A stretch of 55,000 bases of DNA from Prorocentrum cordatum (Eukaryota > Sar > Dinophyceae > Prorocentrales > Prorocentraceae): the NCBI GenBank assembly GCA_963575745.1, contig CAUYUJ010019104.1:689131-744130 (forward strand), read 5' to 3'. Both the position numbers and the translations under genes were made by a program. A model generated the notes under the pieces. It worked only from the letters and a program-made list of their open reading frames with translations, did no database searches and was not told the DNA's origin. Below are positions 1 through 10,340 of the stretch, one piece after another. Each line of letters opens with the position of its first letter. Positions within the stretch are counted from its first letter, which is position 1.

Positions 1-2301
1 ATGCTCCAGCTCCTGTTGCTTGGGCCGTTGAGGCAGGTCCAGGAGAATTACAGGTGCGTCATGATGAGTGTGAACGTGGACGATTTCGGGCTGCAGAGGC
101 ACGGAACCCACGCTCGTGTCCACAAAGAGCTTGCTGGAGCCACCAAGATGCTCTGCAAACTACTCAAGCAGATCGACATGAGGCTTGCTGTGGACAAGGG
201 CCGTGTCGTATCCAACTGTATTCTATTGCGGAAGGCGTTATCACGTGCATTGTCCTCTGTTGGAGTGCTTGGAGTTGGTAACGAACGCAATCTTGGTGTT
301 GATTACGGTGCAGGACGGGTTCGAGGCAAACCAGTGGCCAAGGCTAGATTTCGAGTCATCGCTGCAAGGCGCAAGCGCATGTCGGCGCTAAAGTCAGGGC
401 GACCGCGACGGCGAGTACTTGGACACATGACACGTGCTGCTCTAGAAGGAGCAGTCTCATACGGCACGTCTGTTCTTGGGATGAACAATGGTGAGTTGTC
501 TACGCTTCGTTCTCTTGCTGGCAAGCTTCAAGATCATCATCCTGACGGGCGGTCCCGCACATTAGCCTTGATGATCGCGCCCAACACGGATTTGGACCCG
601 ATCTATCGTGTGACGTGGCAGCCAATCAAGTTTCTTATGCAATGCTGGTGGGAGCAGTGGCTGCCACAGAGCGCTATGGATACTGCTATGAAAGCAACTG
701 CTGACCACCTCGCCACTTTGAACACGCCGTGGGCAGCCATTCGAGGACCTTTCTCTGCCGCTTGGGCAACGCTCTGGAGAATTGGAGTGAGAGTGAGTTC
801 CATGACTGAGTGGATTCTGCCCGATGGAGACTTGTTCAACCCGACGGCAGTCTGCATCAGTACTGTTCATCGTGTACTTCAATGGTTGTGTTTCAAATGG
901 CAGTGCAAGCAGGTTTCCGAACATCTCAATTTGCCCGAGTTTGAGCGCGGTATCATACTGCAGCCGCTTTTGAGGTATTTACGATCTGGTGCTCCTGCTC
1001 AGCATCGGGCCTACGTGCGGTCGTGTTTTGTTGGTGCTCAGTGGCCCATGCACAGACAATGGCAAGCTGGCTACGACGTGGACCCGTATTGCCGCGTGTG
1101 CTTGCAGACTCGTGAGCTTGAGACGGCAGGCACCCTCCTTCACCGCCACACCTCTTGTGCCTGTGCTGAGTCTGTGGCTGTTGGAAAGGAGCCGCCCTCT
1201 TTTCTCTCGGGCCTCGCTGAGGCCTCCGTGGGTTCCCCGCTGGCCCTTGTGTTGGCCGAAAGGTGTATTGTTCCCAGGCCTGAGCTCGCTAAGCCAGACA
1301 TCACCCGAGTGCCGCCTGAGTTTTGGTACTTAGGATCTTCCGATGAATTAGGAGGTGATATTTTCATTGACGGATCGGTGTTTGAGGGAGAGCTGCCAGA
1401 CCTTGCTGCGGCAGGCTGGGCCGTTGTTGCTCTCGCCCCCATCACTCTCGATGCCCGTCGCTCTCGCTCGCCTCTCGCCATCGCCTGTGGGCCTCTCCTC
1501 GGAATCTTGCCGACCATCAACGAGGCTGAGCTCACGGCTTTCTGTTTCGCGCTCAGACATGCTTTGCCTGGCTCTGTGATTCACACTGATAGTGATTTTG
1601 TGTGGCGAGGAGTTTGCATCAGAGGTAGAGAGGAGTGCTGCCACTGTTTGTCGCCGCACGCCCTGCTCTGGACGGAAGCCTGGCGTCTGCTCGACGACCG
1701 TGGTGAAGATGATTTGCTGCGCCTGGTCGTGAAGATTAAATCGCACCCGACTCCCAGGGACTGGGCTCAGGGTCTCACGACGCCACGCCTTAATGCTGGC
1801 AACAACGTTGCCGATAGTTTCGCTCGGTGGGCTGCGCAAGCAGGCAGGCTGCCGCAGGCCCAGCGAGATCTCCTCAACAGGAGAGCCAAGGTCCTCAAGG
1901 CCTGGCTTCCCTGGGTTGGGGCCGTTGGGGAGGGCGACGACACGTTCCACCCGTCGCAGGCCAAGAGAGGTCGCCCTCCCCAACCGACACTTCAGATTGT
2001 TCAGGATGCCCCGCCTTCCCTCCTCGAGCGGATCTTCGCTCTGAACGGCGGCTTCCACCAGGCGGGCGCGCGCGCCCACTCACTCGTTCGGTTTTCTCTT
2101 GACGACGATGTCACGCTTATAGCGTGCACGGTCTGTCAGGCGATCGTTTCGGATCGGATTGGATCCCTTGCTCGACCTTGTGTGCCCAAGCGATCGGCCT
2201 GGGCCACTAAGATCTGGGATCGGCTCGCGCGCGGAGAGTACCGACATGTCGGCTTGAAGAAGGTACTCCGCGTGCGAGCCGAAGATCCGATCGTTGGTTG
2301 A
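1..2301 (+). CDS. Non-LTR retrotransposon polyprotein, 3' part (RT remnant, zinc knuckle, RNase H)
   Basis: C-terminal part of a non-LTR retrotransposon ORF2-like protein that copies element RNA into DNA. The frame is open from the window edge, so the ATG at base 1 is not a chosen start and the endonuclease and most of the RT lie outside. The first 110 residues look like the end of the RT palm, with an acidic pair at D27-D28 (VNVDDFG) in the place of RT motif C. A CxxC at 364-367 followed by H383 and C386 resembles the zinc knuckle after the RT thumb. From about 453 to 620 there is an RNase H fold: D457 (IDGS), E510 (EAEL), D530 (TDSD), H582 and D605 (NNVADS) match the DEDD catalytic set. A second CxxC (709-712) plus C727 near the C-terminus may form another zinc site. 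No frameshift is visible over 766 codons, so it may be a young copy. The RNase H call is strong; the family name is inference. Confidence 0.85.
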   Translation: MLQLLLLGPLRQVQENYRCVMMSVNVDDFGLQRHGTHARVHKELAGATKMLCKLLKQIDMRLAVDKGRVVSNCILLRKALSRALSSVGVLGVGNERNLGVDYGAGRVRGKPVAKARFRVIAARRKRMSALKSGRPRRRVLGHMTRAALEGAVSYGTSVLGMNNGELSTLRSLAGKLQDHHPDGRSRTLALMIAPNTDLDPIYRVTWQPIKFLMQCWWEQWLPQSAMDTAMKATADHLATLNTPWAAIRGPFSAAWATLWRIGVRVSSMTEWILPDGDLFNPTAVCISTVHRVLQWLCFKWQCKQVSEHLNLPEFERGIILQPLLRYLRSGAPAQHRAYVRSCFVGAQWPMHRQWQAGYDVDPYCRVCLQTRELETAGTLLHRHTSCACAESVAVGKEPPSFLSGLAEASVGSPLALVLAERCIVPRPELAKPDITRVPPEFWYLGSSDELGGDIFIDGSVFEGELPDLAAAGWAVVALAPITLDARRSRSPLAIACGPLLGILPTINEAELTAFCFALRHALPGSVIHTDSDFVWRGVCIRGREECCHCLSPHALLWTEAWRLLDDRGEDDLLRLVVKIKSHPTPRDWAQGLTTPRLNAGNNVADSFARWAAQAGRLPQAQRDLLNRRAKVLKAWLPWVGAVGEGDDTFHPSQAKRGRPPQPTLQIVQDAPPSLLERIFALNGGFHQAGARAHSLVRFSLDDDVTLIACTVCQAIVSDRIGSLARPCVPKRSAWATKIWDRLARGEYRHVGLKKVLRVRAEDPIVG

Positions 2302-2911
2302 GTTTTGTTTGTAGGTATAAGAGTTGGCCATGGCAGACTCTGTTCTGGTCAATGTCTTGCCCAGGAGGAGGAGGGGGACCGCAGCGAAAGAGGAGTGCGA
2401 GGCAAATACGGGGCAGATGGGCAGGATCCAGGATGTGGCAGAAGGGGCGAGGTGTCTTGTCCTTGCGAGCTGCGCGCAAAGCAATGGCAGTTCCACTGGG
2501 GAGTTTGACGAGCGCGAGGGCGGAGCGGAGGGGCGGCCCGGAGCCAGGATGTTGTCATAGGGGAAGTCTTCAGACCAGCCCGATGTTGCCGATCACGTCC
2601 TGGGCGGTCGGGCTGACTCTCAGTGTGGAGCTGGCTGCGGGTCTGAGGTGGCGCATTGGTTCCGGCCAGCAAGAAGGGGGCAGGTTCGAGGTTCTGGGTT
2701 CGGGGTCGTGTTTTTTCCTTTTTGAGCCTCCGTGGGCCTTTTGTGGCCTCCTGGACCGTCAAGAACGGATCTGGGGTGAAAAACTGAACCAGGTTGACCC
2801 TGGGAGGGGTCAGGAGATCGATTTTGAGCGGATTTGGCATCATCCCCTCTCCTGACCGGTTTTCTGGGGTCCCAACCAATTCAGACCTCCCGGCCGCCTC
2901 CGATGTTCAGA
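2302..2911. other. Gene-free region downstream of the retrotransposon ORF
   Basis: It begins at the stop codon and may hold the retrotransposon 3' UTR, but no poly-A or tail repeat marks the element's end. A short hairpin (GGTCAGGAGA at about 2808 and its complement at about 2848) is the only structure I see. Overlapping open frames here look random. Confidence 0.4.
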
Positions 2912-3092
2912 TACAGTAGGGGCCCATGCCAAGCAGCACCCTGCTTGCCTCCAGGGTGCCCCGGGTTTCTTGGGTGCCGAGGGTTCTGCCGTGGAGAGCG
3001 TGACGCTCCCACACCAAGAATCAGTGGACGTCCTGGAGTCTCAGGGTTGGGTTTCTTGCGGAATGTTTCTTGTGTCGAACCCCTCCACTGTA
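2912..3092. mobile_element. Family G TIR element, copy 1 (181 bp)
   Basis: Begins TACAGTAGGGGCCCATGCCA and ends in the complement, ...CACTGTA. Similar sequence recurs at 8578-8759 and 33224-33402 in the same orientation. Shared interior words include CACCCTGCTTGCCTCCAGGG and GGGTTTCTTG. No coding capacity; MITE-like. No clear target-site duplication. Confidence 0.7.
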
Positions 3093-3242
3093 TCGCGTCT
3101 CGGCGCCAGGTCGGTCGTTGAGGCACCCGCGCTTCGGTGCTCGCTTGGCGCCCGCTCAGGCAAGGACGCGGAGACGGTGCACGGCGTGCGCATGGCACAG
3201 GAGGGGTGCAGCCGTGCCTCTCTCCCCTCTCTGGAAGCCTAA

Positions 3243-3405
3243 CTCTCAGGAGGGGAAAAAACAATCGGCGATTCCCAGAAAACTATGGGAACATATGGGA
3301 AGTGGTGGGGAAGACGAAAACCCAGAAGATTTGTGGAACATATGGGGAATCCTGGGATTTGTGTGTATTTTTTTGTGTGTCCCTGGGCCCCTTCAAACTC
3401 TCCTG
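3243..3405 (+). repeat. Family O dispersed repeat, copy 1
   Basis: A T/A-richer block with repeated words GGAACATATGGG(GA) and GAAGACGAAAAC. It is the reverse complement of 18640-18815, sharing the GGCGATTC, GAAGACGAAA and TTTGTGTGTATTT segments in order. Termini are not resolved. Confidence 0.55.
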
Positions 3406-3652
3406 GCGCCAACATCGCAGAGCAGATGTCGTTCGGAAACCGATAGGATGGGCCCGGAGCGTCCTGGAGAATTTCGCTCCGGATTTCGAGGCGAATGTCG
3501 TGCGGATTTTTTTTGGGCCAGGAATGAAGACTACAAAAGATCCACGTGAAATTCGCTTCGTTTTTCGCTCTGTTTCGGGGTTTTGCATTAACAGGAATCC
3601 ACGCGTAAATCCGCTGGAGTACGTCTGCAAGGTCAGTGCAGTGATAATTCTA

Positions 3653-3878
3653 GGCCTCCTAGATGGGGTCGGAGTAGATGGGGTCGGAGGATCACACCGC
3701 AACGCCGATGCATCGGCGATGCGGTTCGATGTGGAGCTTAATTTGCTTCACGTCGACGATGCCTATGCACCGCCGACGTCGCCAGTGCATCGCCGATACA
3801 TCGCCGATACATCGCCAATGCATCGGCGATGCGGCGAGATCCTCCGACCCGATCTACTCGGACCCCATCTCGGAGGCC
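3653..3878. mobile_element. Family E TIR element, copy 1, with GATGCATCGGCGATGC-type core
   Basis: Left end GGCCTCCTAGATGGGGTCGG, right end its complement (...GACCCCATCTCGGAGGCC), giving TIRs of about 45 bp. The interior is built of iterated ATCGCCGATGC words that are nearly self-complementary. The outer ends are flanked by CTA on the left and TCTA on the right; the exact target-site duplication is ambiguous because the ends are themselves palindromic. Other copies: 12231-12385 (partial), 12591-12832, 18856-19003, 28375-28803 and 36898-37030 (partial). Confidence 0.8.
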
Positions 3879-3884
3879 TCTACA

Positions 3885-4089
3885 AACGCCTGGCACTGTG
3901 CCAGAGTCGCGCCGCTGACGACTTTGCATCGTGCTCGTCGCCGGTGCGTCGCAACCAACGCTATGTATCAGAGGGCGCTTTCTTCCTCTCAGAGCAACAA
4001 GAGGTGTGGCCCGCTGATTGTCCCCGAAAGCAGACTGTCCCGAACATTCATATTTGTGGCGGTTCCCTCACATCTGCTAATGAGACGCC
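3885..4089. other. Gene-free spacer
   Basis: No coding signature or repeat family recognised between the family E element and the following degenerate array. Confidence 0.3.
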
Positions 4090-4260
4090 CCGGTGCTGGC
4101 CCAGTGGTGCCCCACTAATGGCCCACTAATGCTCTGCTAATGACCCACGAATGGCCCCACTAAAATTGCCCCGCTATGGCCTACTCATGAATTAGGCCCA
4201 CGAGTGGGCCACCGAAGAGTTTGACCCATTCACTACCCACTAAGAATGGCCCAGAGCTGA
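4090..4260. repeat. Degenerate 12-bp tandem repeat (GGCCCACTAATG)
   Basis: Irregular copies of GGCCCACTAATG and variants such as GACCCACGAATG and GGCCCCACTAAA. Non-coding; divergence suggests an old array. Confidence 0.6.
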
Positions 4261-4576
4261 TTTGCGAAAGACTTTTGACGCGCGTTATTGGCCCACTGAC
4301 GATCTTCGAATGGCGCGCTTCTTATCCTCCTCTCGGGTTGTCGCGATTGGAGAGGGTTATTCGTGCATAATGAGATGGTCAGTAGTGTCCCGATGCCCAG
4401 GACCAAACGTGCTGCGAGGCGGGGCCATGCGTTCATGAGCGCGCCATTCGTCCAGTCTGGGGCTACTGTGAGGCGGGGCCCTTCACGGCATGGCATGCTC
4501 GGCCTCTCCAGATTGATTCCCGTCGGCGACTCTGCCTTGCTGTTGGACTCGGGTGCCCTGTGGAAGGCCGAAGCTA

Positions 4577-4808
4577 ATAAGCGACGACGAGGAGGAGGAC
4601 GAGAACGACGACGACGACGAAGACGACGACGACGAGGACGACGACGAAGACGAGGACGAGGACAAGGACGACGACGATGACGAGGACGAAGACGAGGACG
4701 AGAACGCGGACGATGACGACGATGACGAGGACGAGGACAAAGACGAGAACGAGGACGACGACGACGATGACGAGGAAGAGGACGAAGACGAGGACAAGGA
4801 CGAGGACT
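4577..4808. repeat. GAC/GAG-type trinucleotide microsatellite
   Basis: Mixed GAC, GAG and GAT triplets. Every forward frame is open because the triplets lack stops, producing spurious acidic or arginine-rich frames. I do not regard these as genes. Confidence 0.9.
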
Positions 4809-4947
4809 GCATCCCGGTGCCAGCGCTACCCCGCTCGCATCGCCATTGGGGAGCAGAGTGCCATCAGGGGGCGATCGGGCCCCGTTGGGGGAGAAGAGCA
4901 CACACGGGCACCGAGGCGCTCCCTCGTCTTCGCCCTCGTTTGGTTTG

Positions 4948-5135
4948 CGGCGAGCGAGGGGGGGAAATGAGAAGGGGAAGGCCTTCTCAGAAGGCGGCAG
5001 GGCTTCTCAGAAGCCCTCCGGCCTTTGAGAGGTTTTCCGTGTCTTCGGGGAGGGCTCAGACAATTTCTCAGAAGGCCTGGGGATTTCCGAGCCTTCTGCG
5101 AAGGCCCGCCCCTTCTCACTCCCGAGCTCGCCGCC
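4948..5135. mobile_element. Family L TIR element, copy 1
   Basis: Left end GGCGAGCGAGGGGGGAAATG, right end ending CCGAGCTCGCC, an imperfect inverted repeat. The interior holds several overlapping small palindromes of the CCTTCTCAGAAGG type. A second copy with an inserted A/T-rich segment lies at 53633-53879. Confidence 0.6.
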
Positions 5136-5193
5136 GATTGGGGTCTCCTGGGGGGCCCCCCGCCGCCACTGCCGGATTCGCTTCACGATCCTG

Positions 5194-5548
5194 GTACGAG
5201 GAGGAGGCGGAGGAAGAGGAGGCGAAGGAGGAGGAGGAGGAGGAGGAGGAGGAGCAGGCGGCGGAGGAGGAGGAGGGGGGAGGGGGAGGGGGAGGAGGAG
5301 GAGAGGAGGAGGAGGGAGGAGGAGGAGGAGGAGAGAGGAGGCGAAGGGGAGGAGCAGGAGGAGGCGGAGAGGAGCGGAGAGTAGGAGGCGGAGGAGGAGG
5401 AGGAGGCGGAGGAGGAGGCGGAGGAGGAGGAGGAGGAGGAGAAGGAAAAGAAGCGGAGGAGGAGGAGGAGGCGGAGGAGGAGGAGGAGGGGGCGGAGGAG
5501 AAGCAGAAGAGGAGGAGGAGGAGGCGGAGGAGGAGGAGGAGGAGGACG
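5194..5548. repeat. GGA microsatellite, about 355 bp
   Basis: Near-continuous purine tract of GGA with GCGGAGGA interruptions. It is open in all forward frames (poly-E/G/R) and in the reverse frames (poly-S/P/L) by composition only. Confidence 0.9.
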
Positions 5549-6199
5549 AGGTGGAAGGATGTCGGAATGCCCCTTCCCCCGGGGGCACGCCCCGGCGGCG
5601 GTCCGAGCGGCTTCGCGGCGGGCCCAGGCGGCGCGGGTGGCCGCGACCATCCGCGATGAGCCGCCCGTGACCGAGGCGCGTCCGGCCGCCCGCCGCCCGC
5701 CTGCGCCCCGCCATGGGGCCCTGCAGCCGCCGCGGCTTCCCAGCGCTGCTCGTGCTCGTCCTGCGCCTCGTCCTGCCGCTCATCGCCCTGCGTGCCGCCC
5801 TGGGGGTCCGTCATGCCGCCACTTCGTCGTCTTCTTCGTCTATCTCCTCTTTTTCTTCTTCTTCTTCTGGTTATTATTCATATTGTTCGTAATGCTATTC
5901 TATTATTATTGGTATTAGTTATCTTCTTCCTCCGTCTCCGTCGCCTCCTCTTGATTGGTGGCCAGATCCCCTCACGAGGGCCGCAACGATTCTTCGGCCA
6001 GTGTCCAGAAACGACTGGCTGGGGAAGGCTCAGATCGTGTGACTAACCCCACTCTCAAACCTGCTGGTATATTCTCCACGCTCAAGAAGACCAATTAGAT
6101 GCCTACCTCCCCTAATGGTTTCTCGCTTGTGCAGATTGCTTAGCTTCCTGAAGCTGCTGGAATCATATCCCCGCGTGTTGGGCACCAGAAAATCCCATG
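5549..6199. other. Gene-free region with short T/C-rich tract
   Basis: 5549-5815 is GC-rich with no recognisable domain. 5838-5940 is a pyrimidine-rich TTC/TCT run. 5960-6190 shows nothing recognisable. Confidence 0.3.
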
Positions 6200-6202
6200 A
6201 CA

Positions 6203-6421
6203 TCTCCTCCGTCCTCGTCGTCGTCGTCGTCCTCGTCGTCGTCGTCGTCCTCGTCGTCGTCGTCGTCCTCGTCGTCGTCGTCGTCGTCGTCGTCCTCGTC
6301 TTCGTCCTCGTCGTCCTCGTCGTCCTCGTCGTCCTCGTCGTCCTCGTCCTCGTCCCCGTCCTCGTCGTCCGCGTCCTCGTCCTCGTCCTCGTCGTCCGCG
6401 TCGTCGTCGTCGTCGACGACG
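6203..6421. repeat. CGT/CCT trinucleotide microsatellite
   Basis: Imperfect CGTCGTCGT with CCTCGT variants for about 220 bp. The resulting poly-serine or poly-valine frames are composition artefacts. Confidence 0.9.
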
Positions 6422-6535
6422 CCGTCGTCTCGACGGTGACGTCGACGCCCTTCCCGAGTCCGCGCAGGCCGACCGCCTCGACGGCCTCGACCCTCCTGGG
6501 GCTCGTGTCGGGCCTGCGTGCCCGCGTGAGATGGG

Positions 6536-6728
6536 GCGCACTGCGCATTCTGCACGGAGCGCTTAGCGTCGTTCGGACGTGTGCACTTTTTTCCTTCGGC
6601 GAGGACCATCGAGGAGCATCCTCGATCATTTGGCAAAACAAAGCCACGCACGAAGCCGAAACAAAAACACAGGGGATGGACGTCCAAGCGATGGCGAGTG
6701 AGGCGCATTGCACATTCTGCACGGAACG
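6536..6728. mobile_element. Family D TIR element, copy 2, between 26-bp direct repeats
   Basis: The element spans about 6566-6695: GCGTCGTTCGGACGT at the left and GGACGTCCAAGCGATGGC at the right are imperfect inverted repeats. Interior matches the copy at 27959-28082 (GAGGACCATCGAGGAGCATC). The flanks carry near-identical 26-bp direct repeats (6537-6562 and 6703-6728, core ATTCTGCACGGA), longer than a usual target-site duplication. Confidence 0.7.
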
Positions 6729-6729
6729 A

Positions 6730-6963
6730 GGGGACGGCCGATCTCAGAGTGTCGAGCGGCTCGCACGGTCTCAAGGACAAGGGACCACGCGAAGGTTTTG
6801 GTTTCTTCGGGAGGTCTCGTCGCAGCGGGGCCGACTGCAAACGGATGAAGGGGGAAGAGGGAAGAGTGACCAAGGACGGATGGATGGAGTGAGGGAGGGA
6901 GGAGGGAGTGCGGTGAAGAGGAGCGGGGGGAGGAGGACGAGGAGTAGAATCAGCAACAGCATA
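6730..6963. other. Gene-free spacer
   Basis: Purine-rich sequence, with nothing recognisable. Confidence 0.3.
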
Positions 6964-7421
6964 CGATGAGTGATGATGGGATGACGATGATGCTGATGGA
7001 TGGATGATGGATGATGATGAGGATGATGATGCTGATGATGATACTGAGTACGGTGATGGTGATGCTGATAGTGATGATGAATCTGATGATGACGATGATG
7101 AGGGTGATGCTGATGATGCTGATGCTGGTGATGGTGATGGTGGTGCTGATGCCGAGTCCGATGACGATGACGATGACGATGATGATGCCGATGCTGATGA
7201 TGATGGTGGTGGTGGTGATGCTGATGATGATGATGATGATGCTGGTGATTATGATGACGATTCTGATTATGATGATGATGACGATGATGACGAGGATGAT
7301 GCTGATGATGGTGAGGATGATGATGCTGCTGATGCTGATGATGCTGATGATGATGCTGATGATGACTATGATGCTGATGCTGCTGATGATGCTGCTGATG
7401 ATGATGCTGATGCTACTGCTC

Positions 7422-7466
<45 letters not shown>

Positions 7467-7476
7467 GCGCTTTTGC

Positions 7477-7533
<57 letters not shown>

Positions 7534-7842
7534 GGACGAAGATGATGATGCTGATGAGGATGAGACTGACGATGCTGATGCTGATAATGGTGGTGATGGT
7601 GATTCTTGTCACGGTGATGGTGATGATGTTGATGATGCTGATGGTGACGATGATTGTAATGGTGATGGTGAGGGTGTTGATGATGTTGATGATTGTGAAG
7701 GTGATGATGGTGATGATGGTGATGGTGTTGGTGATGATGGTGATGAGGATGATACTGCTGATGAGTATGATGACGATGATGATGTTGATGATTATGATGG
7801 TGATGGTGATGGTGATGGTGATGGTGATGGTGATGGTGATGG

Positions 7843-7901
<59 letters not shown>

Positions 7902-7988
7902 ATGATGCTGATGCTGATGCTGATGAGGATGATGAGGAGGGTTGATTAGGATGAGGGTTGATTAGGATGCTGATGTTGATGAGGATGA
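6964..7988. repeat. GAT-dominated microsatellite block, about 1 kb
   Basis: GATGAT interspersed with GCT, GGT, GAC and ACT triplets; pure GAT runs occur at about 7426-7465, 7478-7532 and 7846-7898. The variants GATGCT and GGTGAT form local sub-arrays (GGTGAT at 7798-7846). Open frames of about 310 codons in two forward phases (poly-Asp/Ala or poly-Met) have no domain and I reject them as genes. Confidence 0.92.
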
Positions 7989-7990
7989 TT

Positions 7991-8165
7991 AGGAGGAGCA
8001 GGAGGAGGAGGAGGAGGCGGAGGAACGGGAGGAGGGGGAGGAGGAGAATGAGGAAGAGGAGGAGGATGAGGAGGAGGAGGAGGTGGACGAGGGGACGCCG
8101 ACGACGACTACGACCACGACGCCGACGCCGACGCCGACGCCGACCCTGCCGACGACGACAGCGAC
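7991..8165. repeat. GGA tract followed by GAC/GCC triplets
   Basis: GGA repeats to about 8092, then GACGACTACGACCACGACGC-type triplets to about 8160. Confidence 0.8.
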
Positions 8166-8577
8166 GAACTTCCACGGAGGCGCACTCCTGGCTCAAGCGC
8201 GGCGTCTGGCCGGTGGACCGCATGGCCACCTACAAGGCCTCGGGCCCTGCCCGTTCTCCCCCTCCGGCAGCGAGGGGGAGAGAGAGAGAGAGAGAGAGAC
8301 TCAGGGGCAGCGTGAGGGGGAGTGGCAGGCCAGCCACAGCTGGGGGAGCTGTGGTCCTTACCCCCCTGGGGGACCCATCGATTTCGACGCCCTTCTCGAG
8401 AGATCGTCGATGCGATGGATTCCCCCAGGGGAGTAAGGGCCGCAGCTCACGCAGTTATGGCTGGTCGGAGTGGCTCAGGGGGAAGGCACCGACCCCCCAA
8501 GTCTTGCATCCGTCGCCGACGTGGGGGCCCGGCAGCCCACCCCGCCCAGGCACGTGCGGGTTCGCAGAAGCGGGCGC
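8166..8577. other. Gene-free region with (GA)n
   Basis: Contains a short GA run at 8278-8300. GTGGTCCTTACCCCCCTGGG (8350) and CCCCCAGGGGAGTAAGGGCC (8423) pair as an imperfect inverted repeat around an unrelated 50-bp loop, suggesting a small foldback. Confidence 0.4.
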
Positions 8578-8759
8578 TGCGGTGAAGACCCATGCCAAGA
8601 AACACCCTGCTTGCCTCCAGGGTGACCTGGGTTTCTTGGGTTTCGATGGTTTTGCGATGGGAAGCGCGACGTTCCCGCACCGAATGTCAATGGATGTCCT
8701 GGGGTCCCAGGGTTGGGTTTCTTGCGGAAGGTTTTTTGTGGACTGAGGCCTCCGCTGTA
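8578..8759. mobile_element. Family G TIR element, copy 2 (182 bp)
   Basis: Matches 2912-3092 in order, including CACCCTGCTTGCCTCCAGGG and GGTTGGGTTTCTTGCGGAA. The left terminus has decayed (TGCGGTGAAG) while the right keeps CTGTA. A fragment of the family E GATGCATCGCC core follows at 8760-8795. Confidence 0.7.
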
Positions 8760-8949
8760 TCGCCGATCGGTCGGTGATGCATCGCCGATCCCAGGTCGAC
8801 GTCTCCCTCCCTTAGCCCGTGCGCCCCCCCCCTGCGCTCCCCGAGAGAGGGAGAGAGGGAGAGAAGCGTAAGAGGGGGGAGGACCCGCACCTGCCACGAG
8901 CGAGCCCTCCGCTGCCTCTGCCCAGGGCGCGCCCAGTGCGGAAGGGAGG

Positions 8950-9040
8950 CGGGGCGGGGAGGAGGAGGAGGAGGAGGAGGAGGAGGAGGAGGAGGAGGAG
9001 GAGGAGGGGGAGGAGGAGGAGGGGGAGGAGGATGAGGAGG

Positions 9041-9113
<73 letters not shown>

Positions 9114-9560
9114 GATGAGGAGGAGGAGGAGGAGGGAGGAGGAGGAGGAGGAGAGAGGAGGAGGAGGAGGAGGGAGGAGGAGGAGAGGGAGGGAGGGAGG
9201 GAGGGAGGGAGGGAGGGAGGGAGGGAGGGAGGGAGGGAGAGGAGGGAGGGAGGGAGGGGGGAGGGAGGGAGGGGGAGGAGGAGGGAGGGAGGGGAGGGAG
9301 GGAGGGAGGGAGGAGGAGGGAGGAGGGAGGGAGGAGGGAGGGAGGGAGGGAGGGAGGGAGGGAGGAGGGGAGGGAGGAGGGGGAGGAGGAGGAGGAGGAG
9401 GAGGAGGAGGAGGAGGAGGAGGAGGAGGAGGAGGAGGAGGAGGAGGAGGAGGAGGAGGAGGATGAGGAGGAGGAGGAGGGAGGGGAAGGAGTAGGGGAAA
9501 AAGAAGGCGGAGGAGGAGGAGGAGGAGGAGGAAGAGGAAGGGGAAGAGGATGAAGAAAAC
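8950..9560. repeat. Compound GGA / GAT / GGGA microsatellite, about 600 bp
   Basis: GGA to about 9035, pure GAT at 9042-9112, GGA to 9180, GGGA tetramer sub-arrays 9180-9370, then GGA again to about 9540. Strongly purine-rich on the plus strand. Confidence 0.92.
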
Positions 9561-10094
9561 AATTAAAAAGAAGAAGGAGGAGGCGGAGGCTCCTCTGAGG
9601 TGGCCGGAGCGGTGGCGGGGGCGGGGCGCTCGCCTCTCTTCTTCCCGTGCAGTCCCGCCCCGATCCCGACCGCTGCCCGGCCTTGTGGGGTGAGGGCGGA
9701 GGCTGGCCGGCCGTGTTGGGAGACCTGCTTTCTGCATCCCGACGTCGCCGCTGAATCGCCGATGTATCTCAAGCAGTGGCGAAGAGTCTTGGCGCGCATG
9801 TAGACCCACCAAATATTTTGGTTTGCACGAGATGCTCCCGGGAGTGTCTTGTTTAAACACATTGGGCTGATGTTCTAAGAACATTGTTTTTGTTACAAGA
9901 ACATTTTCGGGTTCTACGAACATGTCGTGGTAGGCCTATAGGACTGCCGGGACGGTCGGTCCCTGCTCAAGATGGATCCCCGATGTATCGGTGATACGGC
10001 TGGATCCTCCGACCTCATCTTCGGCCACGCGCAGAGGGGATAATCAGGGGGATGGAGGGGAGGGTTTCTTAGAAGCACCCCTGCTTCGTAGAAT
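9561..10094. other. Gene-free region
   Basis: 9805-9945 is relatively AT-rich, with repeated GTTCTA(A/C)GAACA-like words at about 9873 and 9911 that are small palindromes. A family E right-end fragment (GGATCCTCCGACC) lies near 10001. Nothing coding recognised. Confidence 0.35.
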
Positions 10095-10203
10095 GCGCTG
10101 GCCGTGTCTGTACGGTAGCTTCGCGTCGTGTCGACCCGTGGCGACCCCGCCGCCGGCGTTCAACGATGAACGCCGCTGGCGACCCAGAATCGGTCGAGGT
10201 TAG
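10095..10203 (+). repeat. Dispersed repeat with GGCGTTCA palindrome, copy 1
   Basis: Shares TCGCGTCGTGTCGAC, GGCGTTCAA and GAACGCCGC words in order with 37580-37670. The centre is a hairpin, GGCGTTCA and TGAACGCC around a 4-nt loop. Confidence 0.55.
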
Positions 10204-10340
10204 ACGCTCTAATACATGTATCCAGGGGCGCCGATGACCTATGTCTTCGGCAAGGCTTTCGGGCGAATGCGTGTAATGCCCGCCCCTGGGCTATTCGCCC
10301 TTATCGTCGCCGCCGAGGTGCGGGGGGTGGCGCACGCAGC

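Noticed and set aside
1348-2079. 243-codon minus-strand frame opposite the retrotransposon ORF
   Set aside because: Antisense shadow of the RNase H region; no domain in that frame.
4553-5818. Acidic or serine/proline-rich proteins on both strands
   Set aside because: Composed of GAC and GGA microsatellite triplets plus GC-rich flanks, without domains.
7004-7949. Poly-Asp and poly-Met frames of over 310 codons as genes
   Set aside because: GAT microsatellite with two phases open at the same time; no non-repetitive protein sequence.
8475-9923. 482-codon minus-strand proline/serine-rich frame
   Set aside because: Runs through the compound GGA/GAT/GGGA microsatellite and a family G element; an artefact of composition.
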